Source of the DNA: Corynebacterium aquatimens
GTDB lineage: Bacteria > Actinomycetota > Actinomycetes > Mycobacteriales > Mycobacteriaceae
Direction of reading: 5' to 3'
Length of the DNA: 64,000 nt
Assembly: GCF_030408395.1 (NCBI RefSeq)
Contig: NZ_CP046980.1
Span: 1,612,001 to 1,676,000, forward strand
This document shows, piece after piece, positions 9,311 through 18,401 of the stretch (position 1 is the stretch's first letter; each line of letters starts with the position of its first letter). The notes beneath the pieces were generated by a model, which had not been told where the DNA came from, did not search any database, and was given only the letters and a program-made list of their open reading frames with translations. The position numbers were made by a program, and so were the translations under genes.

Positions 9311-10228
9311 ATGGCCGGTGGCCTACTCGCGGTGCTTGATGACGTGGCGCTGATTGCCCGCACAGCATCCAGCAGCATGGACGACGTTGCTGCAATGGCA
9401 GCAAAAACATCCACGAAGGCTGCAGGCGTGGTCATCGACGACGCGGCGGTGACGCCGCAGTACGTCTCTAACGTGACCCCTGCCCGCGAGCTACCCATGA
9501 TCTGGAAGATCACCAAAGGCTCGCTGCGCAACAAACTAATCTTCATCCTCCCGGTTGCGCTGTTGCTGAACGCCGTCGCACCGTTCCTCCTGGTGCCCAT
9601 CCTCATGGTTGGTGGCGCGTACCTCTGCTTCGAAGGCGCTGAGAAGATCGCGCACAAGCTCTTCCACTCAGGCGAGGACGACCACGACCCGACCGAAAAG
9701 ACTCCCGAGGATGAGGACACGCTGGTCAAGCAGGCCATCACCACGGATCTGATTCTGTCGGCGGAAATCATGATTATCGCGCTTGATGAGGTCGCCGATC
9801 AGCCCCTCTGGATGGAATTCTTCGTGCTGTTGGTCGTTGGAATCGGCATCACCTTTGGTGTCTACGGCGCGGTGGGCTTGCTCGTCAAGATTGACGACAT
9901 CGGCCTGCACATGATTGAAGAAGATCGCGGCGCAGGATTCGGCCGGGTGCTAGTGAAGGGCATGCCCTACGTGCTGCAGGCCATCGGCATCATCGGCACG
10001 ATCGCGATGCTGTGGGTCGGTGGCCACCTGATCATCCGCGGTCTCCATGAGGTCCTCGGGTTCAGCTGGCCGCACGACGTGGCTGAGCACCTCGTCCACG
10101 CCGCTGGCGGGGGCGCGCTCGGCTGGATGGCGGAAACAGCCGTGTCCCTCATCGCTGGGCTAATCACCGGTTTCTTGGTCCTGTTCATCACTAAAGGCGT
10201 GAAGAGGTTGGTTTCTGCCCGCAGCTAG
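9311..10228 (+). CDS. DUF808 (YedI-like) membrane protein
   Basis: A 305-residue inner-membrane protein. It opens with the family signature MAGGLLAVLDDVALIA followed by DDVAAMAAKTSTKAAGVVIDDAAV, then has about six to eight hydrophobic segments separated by an acidic loop near residue 125 (GEDDHDPTEKTPEDEDT). No function is established for DUF808. An AGAGGG site lies just upstream of the ATG. Confidence 0.88.
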   Translation: MAGGLLAVLDDVALIARTASSSMDDVAAMAAKTSTKAAGVVIDDAAVTPQYVSNVTPARELPMIWKITKGSLRNKLIFILPVALLLNAVAPFLLVPILMVGGAYLCFEGAEKIAHKLFHSGEDDHDPTEKTPEDEDTLVKQAITTDLILSAEIMIIALDEVADQPLWMEFFVLLVVGIGITFGVYGAVGLLVKIDDIGLHMIEEDRGAGFGRVLVKGMPYVLQAIGIIGTIAMLWVGGHLIIRGLHEVLGFSWPHDVAEHLVHAAGGGALGWMAETAVSLIAGLITGFLVLFITKGVKRLVSARS

Positions 10229-10249
10229 GGCCGTCGCTAAGCTTGAAGC

Positions 10250-11317
10250 ATGAACCAACTGCCCTACCCGCTCCTGCCCGCCGCTTCCGCGCGAAGCGTC
10301 ACGGTGAGCGCCCGCGCAGTTGTCCAAGCACTGCTTTTTGACGCCTACGCGCCCGCCCTCGCCGCACTGGATACCGGGTTTGACCAGGTGTTCCGCTCAC
10401 GCGTCCTGCTCGAAGCAGATCCCGTAGTGGGCACGTGGCGGCTGCGCTGGCACGACAATGCCGGGTTGCTCGGTGGCGACGGAGCCATCATCGGCGAGGT
10501 CGCGGCCTCCGACCGGGAGTCATTTGCCACGCTCACAACCATCTTTGACGCCGGCTACGCCCCGCTCGTCCACGCCACGTTCACCGTGCGTTCTTCCACC
10601 GGTGTCTTCGAGGTTGATCTCCACCTTCCTCCCGCCGAACTGGCGGTACCGCGCAACAACGTAGCTGCCATGGCCATGGTGGCCTCCCCCGGCGCGAGCG
10701 CCCGAATCAACGTCACGCAGGGCGACTTCACGCCACGCGAACTGGAACGCCTCTCCCCCGGCCACTGGTTTGTCCACCTTTCGCGGGTAGGCAACGCGGT
10801 CGTTGCAACGCTCGACGAGCGCGTACTCGGGCCCGTCATCAAAGACGACGCCGCGGCCATTGCAGCCCTGCTGGATTCAGTCGAATCACTCGGCCCCGAC
10901 GGCGACGCCCACGACGTTGCGGCGCACTGTTTTCTGTTTCCCGCCAGCGACGCTGGCGATAGCTCCCCCACCGAGGCCGTCATCGACGTAGGCGCCGGCC
11001 CCTTTTCCCACGTCCCCCCGCTCGTGGCGGAAGCAATCTCCTCCCGCGCGTGGAGCGTGCAGACGCTTGGCGACGGCTCGTATGCCATCACCGTCGACGG
11101 CAACGCCGCCGTTGACGAGGAAGACTACGCAACCCCCAACCCCGAAGCGCGTCCGGTGTTCCTGCCCGCGAACGAGGTGGTCGCAGATGTCGTCGATAAG
11201 CATGAAGAGCTCGAAGAAAGCCGCTACCTCTCCGAGACCGAGCGAGTTGAGCTTCGCCGTGCCCGCAGAGCCGCGAACCCTGATGCTGGCCGCCACCGCT
11301 ACCGCGATGAGGACTAA
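10250..11317 (+). CDS. Conserved protein of unknown function
   Basis: A 355-residue soluble protein I do not recognise. It is rich in Ala, Val and Asp, with no signal peptide or membrane segment, and ends in a charged tail (RRARRAANPDAGRHRYRDED). A candidate -10 TAAGCT at 10238-10243 stands six bases before the ATG, so the mRNA may be leaderless. It carries one copy of the GTCGATAAGC 10-mer at 11192. Confidence 0.6.
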   Translation: MNQLPYPLLPAASARSVTVSARAVVQALLFDAYAPALAALDTGFDQVFRSRVLLEADPVVGTWRLRWHDNAGLLGGDGAIIGEVAASDRESFATLTTIFDAGYAPLVHATFTVRSSTGVFEVDLHLPPAELAVPRNNVAAMAMVASPGASARINVTQGDFTPRELERLSPGHWFVHLSRVGNAVVATLDERVLGPVIKDDAAAIAALLDSVESLGPDGDAHDVAAHCFLFPASDAGDSSPTEAVIDVGAGPFSHVPPLVAEAISSRAWSVQTLGDGSYAITVDGNAAVDEEDYATPNPEARPVFLPANEVVADVVDKHEELEESRYLSETERVELRRARRAANPDAGRHRYRDED

Positions 11318-11377
11318 CAAACACGCAAACGTCCTGTAATATTTCTCGCGTCGTTATAGAAAAAAGAAGAGGTAGCC

Positions 11378-12808
11378 ATGTTTGTTAGGAAATTCGTCGC
11401 ACCCACCGCTGCAGCCATCGCGCTGGCCGTGGGATCCGCAAGCACCGTAGCTGTCATTCCACCCACGGTTGCGATCGCCCAAGAGGCCGACGGCGTGAAC
11501 GCACCGAGCCCCATCGATGCCGCGCTGAACTCCTCCAAGCAGGTGGAAAGCGCGTTCGGCTCGGCTCAGGACACTTCGAGTGCCTTCGGCCTGAACTTCT
11601 GGGAGATCCTTTACAAGATCCTCGACTTCTTCGGCTTGGCCAAGTACTTCGAGAACTTTCCGTTCTTCGCCCTTCCAGGATGGAAGAACCCTGACCGCGA
11701 AACGCGGTATATCCCTAAGGCAGAGACGGTTTCAGAGGGCCTCGTCGTTACGCTAATTGGTGACTTGTTGGGCCCCGGCGTGAAGTACATCATGGGCCTG
11801 GGCGCGGCTGACCTAGGCATGATGGCACCCCTGAACGACGACGGCGAATTCGCGATCATCTTCGGGGACTCGTTCACCGGCGGCAAGTTCGGCGAAGGCC
11901 AGTGGTTTAGCCCCACCGGCATGGTTGGGGAGAAAGATTCATCCGGCACCATTCGCGTCACACGCCCGCTTAACGACGGCATCCGTGCCCAGCCCCTCAT
12001 TGGCTATTACAGCAACATCGACATGACCACGTTCATCCCATCAGACGTGATCAACCTGGACGGGACCCTGTACATGCAGGGCATGTGGAACAAGGGCCTT
12101 GGCAACGTCACCGGCACCGAAATCTGGAAGTCCACCGACAACGGCAAAACGTGGGAGTCAGTCTGGAAGGGCGACCAGTTCCACCTCAAGGGCATGGGCA
12201 ACCTGTTGAGCTGGGAAAAGGGCCCCGACGGCTACATCTACGTGGTGTCTTCCCAGTTCAAGCGCCAGGATCCGGTGTACCTGTCCCGCTTCCGCCCGTG
12301 GAACATCGACGACCGCGACCTCTGGGAGAGCTACGACCCCAAGACCAAGACCTGGGGCAGCAAAGCCACACCGATTCTGCGCAGCTACGTCAAAGCCGGC
12401 GAGATGAACCTGCGCTACATCCAGGGCCACTGGGTACTGGCTATGTTCAATGAGGGCACCGCGTCTATTGAAGTCCGCGTCTCTAAGGAGATCGCAACCA
12501 ACTGGGACTCCATTAAACCCGCCCACGTGGTTGTCGCGGGACGCGGCGGTTGGTACGCGCCGCAGAACGCGCACAACTTCACGCAGCTCTACGGCGGCTA
12601 CATTGTTCCAGGTTCCACCCTGGACAACCTCGATCTTGTTGTCTCCCAGTGGAACACCGGCGACAACTCGCGCTACATGTCCACGCAGTTCAACGTCAAG
12701 GGCCTAGACAAGTTCTTCGGCATCGAATCCGCCCCGGTCTCCCACACAACGGTGGGCAACCAGGACGTCATCGAGGTTGCGGCAGAGAACGTCACACCGC
12801 GCGACTAG
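11378..12808 (+). CDS. Secreted DUF4185 protein, candidate GH183 endo-D-arabinanase
   Basis: A 476-residue secreted protein with a signal peptide cleaved near AIAQ-EA (about residue 37), then a DUF4185 beta-propeller with repeated blades (GAADLGMMAPLNDDG, IFGDSFTGG, TDNGKTWESV, GRGGWYAPQNAH). From family knowledge, DUF4185 enzymes were reclassified as GH183 endo-D-arabinofuranases acting on mycobacterial arabinan, with Rv3707c as the M. tuberculosis member. A role in trimming the arabinan of the cell envelope is therefore a reasonable inference. It is likely monocistronic, with an AGAAGAGG site before the ATG and a repeat hairpin immediately after the stop. Confidence 0.75.
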   Translation: MFVRKFVAPTAAAIALAVGSASTVAVIPPTVAIAQEADGVNAPSPIDAALNSSKQVESAFGSAQDTSSAFGLNFWEILYKILDFFGLAKYFENFPFFALPGWKNPDRETRYIPKAETVSEGLVVTLIGDLLGPGVKYIMGLGAADLGMMAPLNDDGEFAIIFGDSFTGGKFGEGQWFSPTGMVGEKDSSGTIRVTRPLNDGIRAQPLIGYYSNIDMTTFIPSDVINLDGTLYMQGMWNKGLGNVTGTEIWKSTDNGKTWESVWKGDQFHLKGMGNLLSWEKGPDGYIYVVSSQFKRQDPVYLSRFRPWNIDDRDLWESYDPKTKTWGSKATPILRSYVKAGEMNLRYIQGHWVLAMFNEGTASIEVRVSKEIATNWDSIKPAHVVVAGRGGWYAPQNAHNFTQLYGGYIVPGSTLDNLDLVVSQWNTGDNSRYMSTQFNVKGLDKFFGIESAPVSHTTVGNQDVIEVAAENVTPRD

Positions 12809-12903
12809 CCGCGCGATCGGGGCTTCTCACTAGCCGCACGATCGGGGCTTCTCACTAGCCGCGCGATCGGGGCTTCTCACTAGCCGCACGCGGCTAGTGA
12901 GAA
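12806..12903. repeat. 25-bp tandem repeat ending in a stem-loop between convergent genes
   Basis: Three full copies and part of a fourth of a 25-base unit begin at 12806, 12831, 12856 and 12881. Each starts with TAGCC, the stop codon of the DUF4185 gene plus its next bases, and ends with TTCTCAC, the last codons of the encapsulin gene in opposite sense. The final copy pairs with the encapsulin 3' end in a 13-bp inverted repeat (12874-12886 with 12891-12903, loop CACG). It probably serves as a two-way terminator. Confidence 0.85.
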
Positions 12904-13694
12904 CGGATTGTGACGCTTGCTTCCTCGGTGTACTGCAGCGCAGTGAGCGTTTCTTCGAGGTAGAGGGTGACTGTCTCAGCGTCATGGGACAGGTACCCGA
13001 TGGAGAGGTCGCGGCCGAGGTGCAGCTCGTAGTCACCCCCGCGCAGAGAGAGCAGCACGGCGCAGTCGATCGCTGGCGCCCAGATCACGCTGTCGTTAAC
13101 GATGCGTTCGATGTGCTTGATCACCGGGTAACCGTCGTCGGTTTCCTCGTGGACGTCCTCCCACATGTCGGCTGGCAGGAGTAGCGCGTAGGGGCCGTCG
13201 ATACCTTCCAGCTGCAGCTGTGCAAGAGCATTGGAGACCGCCTGGGGAAGGCGCTCAATGTCATCGTTGATGGTGAGCGCTTCATTTGAGCTGGTGGGAA
13301 TGATGCCCTCGATGCCAGCGTCGCCGTAGCCGTTGAAGATGATGGAGTCTTCTGCCTTCGCGATAGCCACGGCTGCATCCTTCACCGCCTGCCAGTCGGA
13401 GTCCTTGCTGCCGCGGGCTACGTTGTCAATGTCGTCGCGGCGAACGGTGAACGGCACTCGCAGTTCAACGAGTGGTGCTACCTCACGCTGCTTGGCCTGC
13501 ACGCCCTCGATGGGCGCGTCAATGCTGGTTGTGTGGCCGGTCGCCACGGAGGACAGCTCAATGCCTTTAGGTCCAATGACGTCAATGACGCGGCGCCCGG
13601 CGATCCAGCGTTTGAAGGTGCGTGCCGCTTCTTCTTCGATTTCCTCCCATGCAACGGAAGACACGGGTGCTAGGTCGCGATACAGGTTGTACAT
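12894..13694 (-). CDS. Encapsulin shell protein
   Basis: A 266-residue HK97-fold encapsulin (linocin M18/CFP29 family): N-terminus NLYRDLAPVSSVAWEEIEEEA, central EGVQAKQREVAPLVELRVPF and C-terminal YELHLGRDLSIGYLSHDAETVTLYLEE. The length fits a T=1, 60-subunit shell of about 24 nm. It lies directly downstream of a DyP peroxidase bearing an encapsulin-targeting tail, so the particle should enclose that enzyme in the cytoplasm. The 72-base spacer between the genes has no terminator, so they form one operon. Confidence 0.95.
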   Translation of the reverse strand: MYNLYRDLAPVSSVAWEEIEEEAARTFKRWIAGRRVIDVIGPKGIELSSVATGHTTSIDAPIEGVQAKQREVAPLVELRVPFTVRRDDIDNVARGSKDSDWQAVKDAAVAIAKAEDSIIFNGYGDAGIEGIIPTSSNEALTINDDIERLPQAVSNALAQLQLEGIDGPYALLLPADMWEDVHEETDDGYPVIKHIERIVNDSVIWAPAIDCAVLLSLRGGDYELHLGRDLSIGYLSHDAETVTLYLEETLTALQYTEEASVTIRSH

Positions 13695-13766
13695 GGTTAC
13701 TCCTTTTTCCAGTTTCTCTTTAACAGCTTCTTTAATTACGGCGGTTAGTAGCTCTGATCTGAGGTC

Positions 13767-14975
13767 TTAGGCGTTGTCGGTGGTAGTTGTATCCGAACCG
13801 TACATGCCTTTGAGGCTTCCGATTCCCAGCGACCCGTCCCCGCGGGAGGGTTCCGTGGGCGCGGCGGCGGGCTGCGAAGCGGGTGCGGCGGCCGGTTGAG
13901 CGGAACCAACGGAAGCCGTTCCGGCGTCCGCTTCCTCCCAGAGGCCGGTGGCCTGGCTCAACGTGATTGCGGGTTGAATCGGGTTGTCCTGGTCATCCTC
14001 GGCATCGATCTCGGCGATGAATTCGTCGCGGGCAAAGTCGAGGATGTTGTCCAGAAACTCGGCCGGCGGCGCGAAGAACAGGCAGCCGGTCAGCGCCGTG
14101 GAGAAGTCCAAGATCCGATCGTGGTTGCCGGGTGGTTCGCCGATGAACATGCGGCGCAGCATCAACTCGGTAATGCGCACGTCGTTGGCGTAGGAGATGA
14201 AGAAAGTGCCCTGGTCACCGGATGCGGTGCCGAAAGCAAGGTTGTTGCGCACGATTTTAAGTTCGTTGCCCTCTTCGTCCTCAATCGTGTTTAAGGCGAC
14301 GTGGGAATTCAGCGGCTTCTCGTCGTCGTCAAGCTCGATGTCCTCTGCTTTTGTACGCCCCACGACGAGCTCTTGGTCGCGGGTGGACAACGCGTCCCAG
14401 GACCGAAGGTCATGGATGTATTTCTGCTCCACGATGTAGCTGCCGCCGGCCCACGGCCCATCCTGGATCAGACCAACCTCCACGGCTTCTTGGCCTGAGG
14501 GGCTCTCGGTGCCATCGACGAACCCTAGGGGATCGCGGAAGTCCAAATAGCGGAAGGCGTGCACCTCATCCGAGCCAGAGATTGCGTCCCCGAGCTCCTT
14601 GGTGATGCGCCGCGCAAGATCAAAGGCGCGGTCAAACTCATCGGCGCGGATGTGGAAGAACAGGTCCCCTGGAGTCGACGGCGCGTGGTGCTTGCCGCCG
14701 GTAAGCTCAACAAACTCGTGGAGCTGCTCCGGCTTGACCTTCTTCGCAGGATCAAAAACGCGATCCCAGAACAACGAACCGATTCCTACCACGCAATTTA
14801 AGTGCGCAGTCGGGTCCCTAAATCCCACGGCGTGGACCAAGCCGCCGAGCTCCTCAAGAATCTCCAACGTCGCCGCCTCAGCGCCGGTGCGGATCGTCAC
14901 CGTGAGGAAGATTGCCGATTTCGACTGCGGCTGCACCACCGTCTGCGACACGTCAGCTGATAGAAAATTACTCAC
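13767..14975 (-). CDS. DyP-type heme peroxidase, encapsulin cargo
   Basis: A 402-residue dye-decolorising peroxidase. The distal GFVDGTE motif is at residues 151-157, and the heme-ligand histidine is probably in NSHVALN. The C-terminus is an Ala/Pro-rich linker followed by DGSLGIGSLKG (about 380-390), the cargo-loading peptide typical of encapsulated DyPs, then a short Thr-rich end. It uses H2O2 to oxidise aromatic substrates inside the shell. The GTG at 14975 is chosen because TATACT (14983-14988) stands seven bases upstream and no ribosome site exists, so the message is probably leaderless; a TTG two codons upstream is the alternative. Confidence 0.94.
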   Translation of the reverse strand: MSNFLSADVSQTVVQPQSKSAIFLTVTIRTGAEAATLEILEELGGLVHAVGFRDPTAHLNCVVGIGSLFWDRVFDPAKKVKPEQLHEFVELTGGKHHAPSTPGDLFFHIRADEFDRAFDLARRITKELGDAISGSDEVHAFRYLDFRDPLGFVDGTESPSGQEAVEVGLIQDGPWAGGSYIVEQKYIHDLRSWDALSTRDQELVVGRTKAEDIELDDDEKPLNSHVALNTIEDEEGNELKIVRNNLAFGTASGDQGTFFISYANDVRITELMLRRMFIGEPPGNHDRILDFSTALTGCLFFAPPAEFLDNILDFARDEFIAEIDAEDDQDNPIQPAITLSQATGLWEEADAGTASVGSAQPAAAPASQPAAAPTEPSRGDGSLGIGSLKGMYGSDTTTTDNA

Positions 14976-14988
14976 GCACAAAAGTATA
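14976..14988 (-). promoter_or_regulatory. Leaderless-type promoter of the DyP-encapsulin operon
   Basis: On the minus strand TATACT is followed by seven bases and then GTG. No Shine-Dalgarno sequence is present, so transcription probably begins at the start codon. Confidence 0.55.
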
Positions 14989-15075
14989 TGTGTTTAGCAC
15001 CAACGACTACCCCACCTTGTGGTCATCCGGCCGCGGCAGGCTGCCAAAACCTGGCCCTGCCGTACTCTGATGCGC

Positions 15076-16575
15076 ATGCCGCATTCCCCGACCCGCTCGA
15101 CCCACTCGCCCCGTTCAGCGTGGGCTGCTCTGTGGACGATGATGCTTGGGTTCTTCATGATCCTCGTCGACGGGTCCATCGTGTCCGTGGCCATCCCCGC
15201 GATCAGCGAATCCTTGGGCGCGACGTACAACCAGGTGATTTGGGTCAACAGCGCCTATCTTCTGGCGTACGCGGTCCCGCTGCTCATCACCGGGCGGCTC
15301 GGGGATCGATTTGGCCCAAAGACCCTGTATATCCTCGGGCTTACCCTGTTCACGGGTGCGTCGGCGGCGTGTGGGCTGGCGTCGTCGATAAGCATGCTCA
15401 TTGGTGCGCGTGCTCTGCAAGGGATCGGCGGGGCGATGGTCACGCCGCAGACGATGGCGGTGATGATCCGCACCTTCAGCCCGCAGCAGCGCGGCAGCGC
15501 GATGGGCGTGTGGGGTGCGGTCGCGGGCGTGGCAACGATCGTCGGGCCCCTCATGGGCGGCCTGCTTGTCGACGGTTGGGGCTGGGAATGGATCTTCTTC
15601 ATCAACGTGCCCGTTGGAATCGTGGGCGTGGCGCTTGCGGCTGTGTACGTCCCGCGGCTGGAACTTACCGCGCGCCGGCTGGATTGGCTGGGCGTAGCCC
15701 TCTCCGCCGTGGGCATGTTCTGCCTGGTCTTCGGCATTCAGGAAAGCGCGGCGCTGGCGTGGGACATCCGCGCGATTGGCCTCATCGGCGCGGGATGCGC
15801 GTTACTGGCGGTGTTCATCGCGTGGCAACGACGCACCGCGCGTGACCCACTGGTGCCCTTGTCGCTTTTCGACGACCGGAATTTCGCGCTCGCCTCAGTA
15901 GCGATCACGACGGTGGGATTTGGGATCACGGCGATGGTCCCGTGGATGATCTACGTGCAGCGGGTCCAAGGCTTCACCCCCACGGAAGCCGCGCTGCTGG
16001 TCCTGCCCGCGGGTGTGGTCTCAGGCGCCGTGTCACCGTTCGTGGGGCGGCTCACCAACACCCGCGACCCCAAGGCCTTCGCCATCGCAGGCTTATCGAC
16101 GACCGGCGCAAGCATCGCTCTCCTAGCCCTCATCGCGGACCCATCAATCGACCCGACATGGATGCTGGCAATCAGCGTCATCAACGGCCTGGGCAACGCA
16201 ATGATGTGGGGTCCGCTGTCGATGATCGCCACCCGCAACCTTGACCCGCGACTAGCCGGTGCCGGGTCCAGCGTGTACAACACCGTGCGTCAGCTTGGCG
16301 CCGTAATTGGCTCTGCCGCGATCGCCGCAATGATGACCGCGCAGCTCAACCGCCAGTTGGGCGCAACGGGGGGCGCTGGTGCTGGTGGTGGCGCTGGCGC
16401 TGGCGCTGATGCGTCCTCAGGTGTCCTTCCGGAAGCCATCCACGAACCTTTTGCTGCCGCGATGAGCGCCACGCTGTGGTTGCCCGCAGTCGTTTTATTG
16501 GCGGGTGCGGCTGTGGCACTATGTTTTGCGCCAACCAAAGCGTGGGGCGCGCACCAGTCCCCGATGGGGAAATAA
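15076..16575 (+). CDS. MFS drug exporter, 14-TM DHA2 (EmrB/QacA) family
   Basis: A 499-residue transporter with about 14 membrane segments. Motif A appears as GRLGDRFGPK and the DHA2 motif C region as GVWGAVAGVATIVGPLMGGLL. It likely exports hydrophobic or cationic compounds using the proton gradient; the substrate is unknown. Before the last segment lies a Gly/Ala linker coded by a simple GGCGCTGGT-type repeat at about 16365-16415. The ATG at 15076 is preferred because TACTCT (15063-15068) is seven bases upstream; another ATG lies at 15070. Transcribed divergently from dyp. Confidence 0.88.
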   Translation: MPHSPTRSTHSPRSAWAALWTMMLGFFMILVDGSIVSVAIPAISESLGATYNQVIWVNSAYLLAYAVPLLITGRLGDRFGPKTLYILGLTLFTGASAACGLASSISMLIGARALQGIGGAMVTPQTMAVMIRTFSPQQRGSAMGVWGAVAGVATIVGPLMGGLLVDGWGWEWIFFINVPVGIVGVALAAVYVPRLELTARRLDWLGVALSAVGMFCLVFGIQESAALAWDIRAIGLIGAGCALLAVFIAWQRRTARDPLVPLSLFDDRNFALASVAITTVGFGITAMVPWMIYVQRVQGFTPTEAALLVLPAGVVSGAVSPFVGRLTNTRDPKAFAIAGLSTTGASIALLALIADPSIDPTWMLAISVINGLGNAMMWGPLSMIATRNLDPRLAGAGSSVYNTVRQLGAVIGSAAIAAMMTAQLNRQLGATGGAGAGGGAGAGADASSGVLPEAIHEPFAAAMSATLWLPAVVLLAGAAVALCFAPTKAWGAHQSPMGK

Positions 16576-16633
16576 CTAAAATTTTGGTGAGAATCGCTGA
16601 ATTTCTTCCGCTTTCGAAAATAGAATGCTTTGC

Positions 16634-17494
16634 ATGTGGAATCCATTTGCTAAGAAGTTTTCGGAAGATCAAGCTGACCTCGCCTACTCCAAGCCAGACG
16701 ATTTCATCGCCGACCCCACCAAGCGCAAGGCCGCTTTCATCACCGGCGGCGCCGGCGGAATTGGTAAGGCTACCGCCGAGCGGCTTCTCAACTTGGGGTG
16801 GACCGTCGGGGTCTACGACATCATGGACACCACGTGGGACGAAGGCCGCGGTATCCCCGAAGGCCAACTGATCAAGGGCACCCTTGACGTCACCGACCGC
16901 GACCAATGGGACGCAGCCCTCCGCGAATTCACCGACCAAACCGGCGGCCGCCTGGACTTCCTGTTCAACAACGCGGGCATCATTATCGACGGCTTCCTCG
17001 TCGACCAAGACCCCAAAGCCATCCAGAAGCTCGTTGACATCAACTGCGTCGGCGTCGCCTACGGCGCCCAGGCCGCCTACCCATACCTGAAGAAGACCCC
17101 GAAATCCACGCTAATCTCCATGTCTTCTGCATCCGCCGTGGCTGGCCAGCAGGAGATCTCCACCTACTCCGCGTCGAAATTCTTCGTCAACGGCCTCACC
17201 GAAGCCCTGTCCATGGAATGGCGCAAGGACGACATCTACGTCTACGACCTCATGCCACTGTGGGCTAACACCAAAGTCGCCACCGTCAACGCCAAATCGA
17301 TTTCCAACCTAGGCGTGAACCTGACCCCCGGCCAGATCGCCGACCGCGCCGTCGAAGTCCTGCACTACAAGAGCTACTACCACAAGTGCATCCCCCACTA
17401 CGGCGTCAGCCTCTTCGACCGCGGCCTGAAATTCCTGCGCAAGCCCGGCCCCGAGCACCTCGTGCGCTTCTTGAACTGGATGATGACCACGTAG
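16634..17494 (+). CDS. Short-chain dehydrogenase/reductase
   Basis: A 286-residue SDR. The nucleotide-binding TGGAGGIGKA is near residue 38, NNAG near 115, and the catalytic Ser plus YSASK near residues 160-180. After a 25-residue polar N-terminus the Rossmann fold begins with KRKAAFITGG; a basic C-terminal extension may be membrane-associated. The substrate is unknown; mycobacterial relatives act on lipids, but nothing here proves that. TAGAAT at 16621-16626 is seven bases before the ATG, indicating a leaderless start (an ATG at 16625 overlaps that box). Confidence 0.85.
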   Translation: MWNPFAKKFSEDQADLAYSKPDDFIADPTKRKAAFITGGAGGIGKATAERLLNLGWTVGVYDIMDTTWDEGRGIPEGQLIKGTLDVTDRDQWDAALREFTDQTGGRLDFLFNNAGIIIDGFLVDQDPKAIQKLVDINCVGVAYGAQAAYPYLKKTPKSTLISMSSASAVAGQQEISTYSASKFFVNGLTEALSMEWRKDDIYVYDLMPLWANTKVATVNAKSISNLGVNLTPGQIADRAVEVLHYKSYYHKCIPHYGVSLFDRGLKFLRKPGPEHLVRFLNWMMTT

Positions 17495-17506
17495 CGCGTT
17501 CGCATT

Positions 17507-17668
17507 CGCTCACGCGCTACGTGAAGGTGGCTGTCCACGTCGTCTTCGCTCACGCGCTACGTGAAAACCCCGTCGTCTTCGCTCACGCGCTACGAGACAA
17601 CCACGTCGTCTTCGCTCACGCGCTACGTGAAAACCCCGTCGTCTTCGCTCACGCGCGCTACGCGCAGT
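17507..17668. repeat. Five copies of a CGCTCACGCGCTACG repeat between convergent genes
   Basis: CGCTCACGCGCTACG (last copy altered) starts at 17507, 17547, 17580, 17613 and 17646, a 33-base period in the last four. Each unit is partly palindromic (CACGTAGCGCG against CGCTACGTG) and recalls the 3' ends of both flanking genes: the SDR ends CACGTAGCGCG and the hemolysin-type gene ends GCGTAGCGCG in its own sense. Unit spacing and content are not CRISPR-like. It probably forms alternative terminator hairpins. Confidence 0.85.
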
Positions 17669-18401
17669 AGGCGGACCCCGCCTCCACAACTAAAAACCAT
17701 ACGGCTATCAAGTGCAGTACCGCGGCGATGATCGTCAGCGTATGAAAGTGCTCATGGTAGCCGTATAACTTTGCGTTTCGGCCCGGCCACTTCAGGCCGT
17801 ACAGGAGCGCCCCCAACGTGTATAAGGCACCGCCTGCAAAAAGCAGCCACACAACCGCGTGATTCACCGTGCCCCACAAGCGCGGGATCAACGGCAAAAT
17901 GATCCACCCTAAAGCCACGTAGATAACTGGCGCGAGCCACCGCGGGCGGGAAACCCACACGAGGTTGAGAACCAAGTTCGCTATCGCGCCTACCCACGCC
18001 ACACCGAGCATGATCGCCGCCGAGCGCGGCGAGAGAACAACCAGGCACAGCGGTGTGTACGTCGCTGCGATGAAGACACCGATCATCGAGTGGTCAGCGC
18101 GGCGCCACGCCTCCACCCCGGCGGCGGTGCGCCACGGCCAGCGGTGATACACACCAGAGACACCGAACAACGCAACCAGGCCCACACCGTAAATAGTCGC
18201 GCCGAGGGCTTGGTACCACAGCAGCGTCATCCAGGAATAAGTAATAAGGACCGTGGAGGCGATGATCGCTGCCTGTGCAGCGCCCAAATGGAACCACCCA
18301 CGTAAACCCGGGCGTTCACCACGGTCCGCGATCCAACGGACGTGCTGGATCTGCGTTCCGATTGCGTCCGACAGCGTGCGGGTGACGGATTCATAAGACA
18401 T
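17658..18401 (-). CDS. Hemolysin III / PAQR-family membrane protein
   Basis: A 247-residue protein with seven predicted membrane segments and the PAQR histidines: SGVYHRWPW, DHSMIGVFI and the C-terminal HEHFHTLTI. These three His/Asp sites bind zinc in the family. Bacterial members (TrhA/YqfA) affect membrane fluidity or lipid metabolism; the name hemolysin is historical. A GAAGG site lies upstream of the ATG. Flanked by a repeat array on its 3' side. Confidence 0.88.
   Translation of the reverse strand: MSYESVTRTLSDAIGTQIQHVRWIADRGERPGLRGWFHLGAAQAAIIASTVLITYSWMTLLWYQALGATIYGVGLVALFGVSGVYHRWPWRTAAGVEAWRRADHSMIGVFIAATYTPLCLVVLSPRSAAIMLGVAWVGAIANLVLNLVWVSRPRWLAPVIYVALGWIILPLIPRLWGTVNHAVVWLLFAGGALYTLGALLYGLKWPGRNAKLYGYHEHFHTLTIIAAVLHLIAVWFLVVEAGSAYCA

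Noticed and set aside
16365-16415. GGCGCTGGT-type repeats in the MFS gene as a mobile or regulatory repeat
   Set aside because: They encode a Gly/Ala linker in frame and look like ordinary low-complexity slippage.
17507-17668. 33-base periodic repeats as a CRISPR array
   Set aside because: The whole unit repeats, there are no unique spacers of constant length, no cas genes are nearby, and the units match the neighbouring gene ends.
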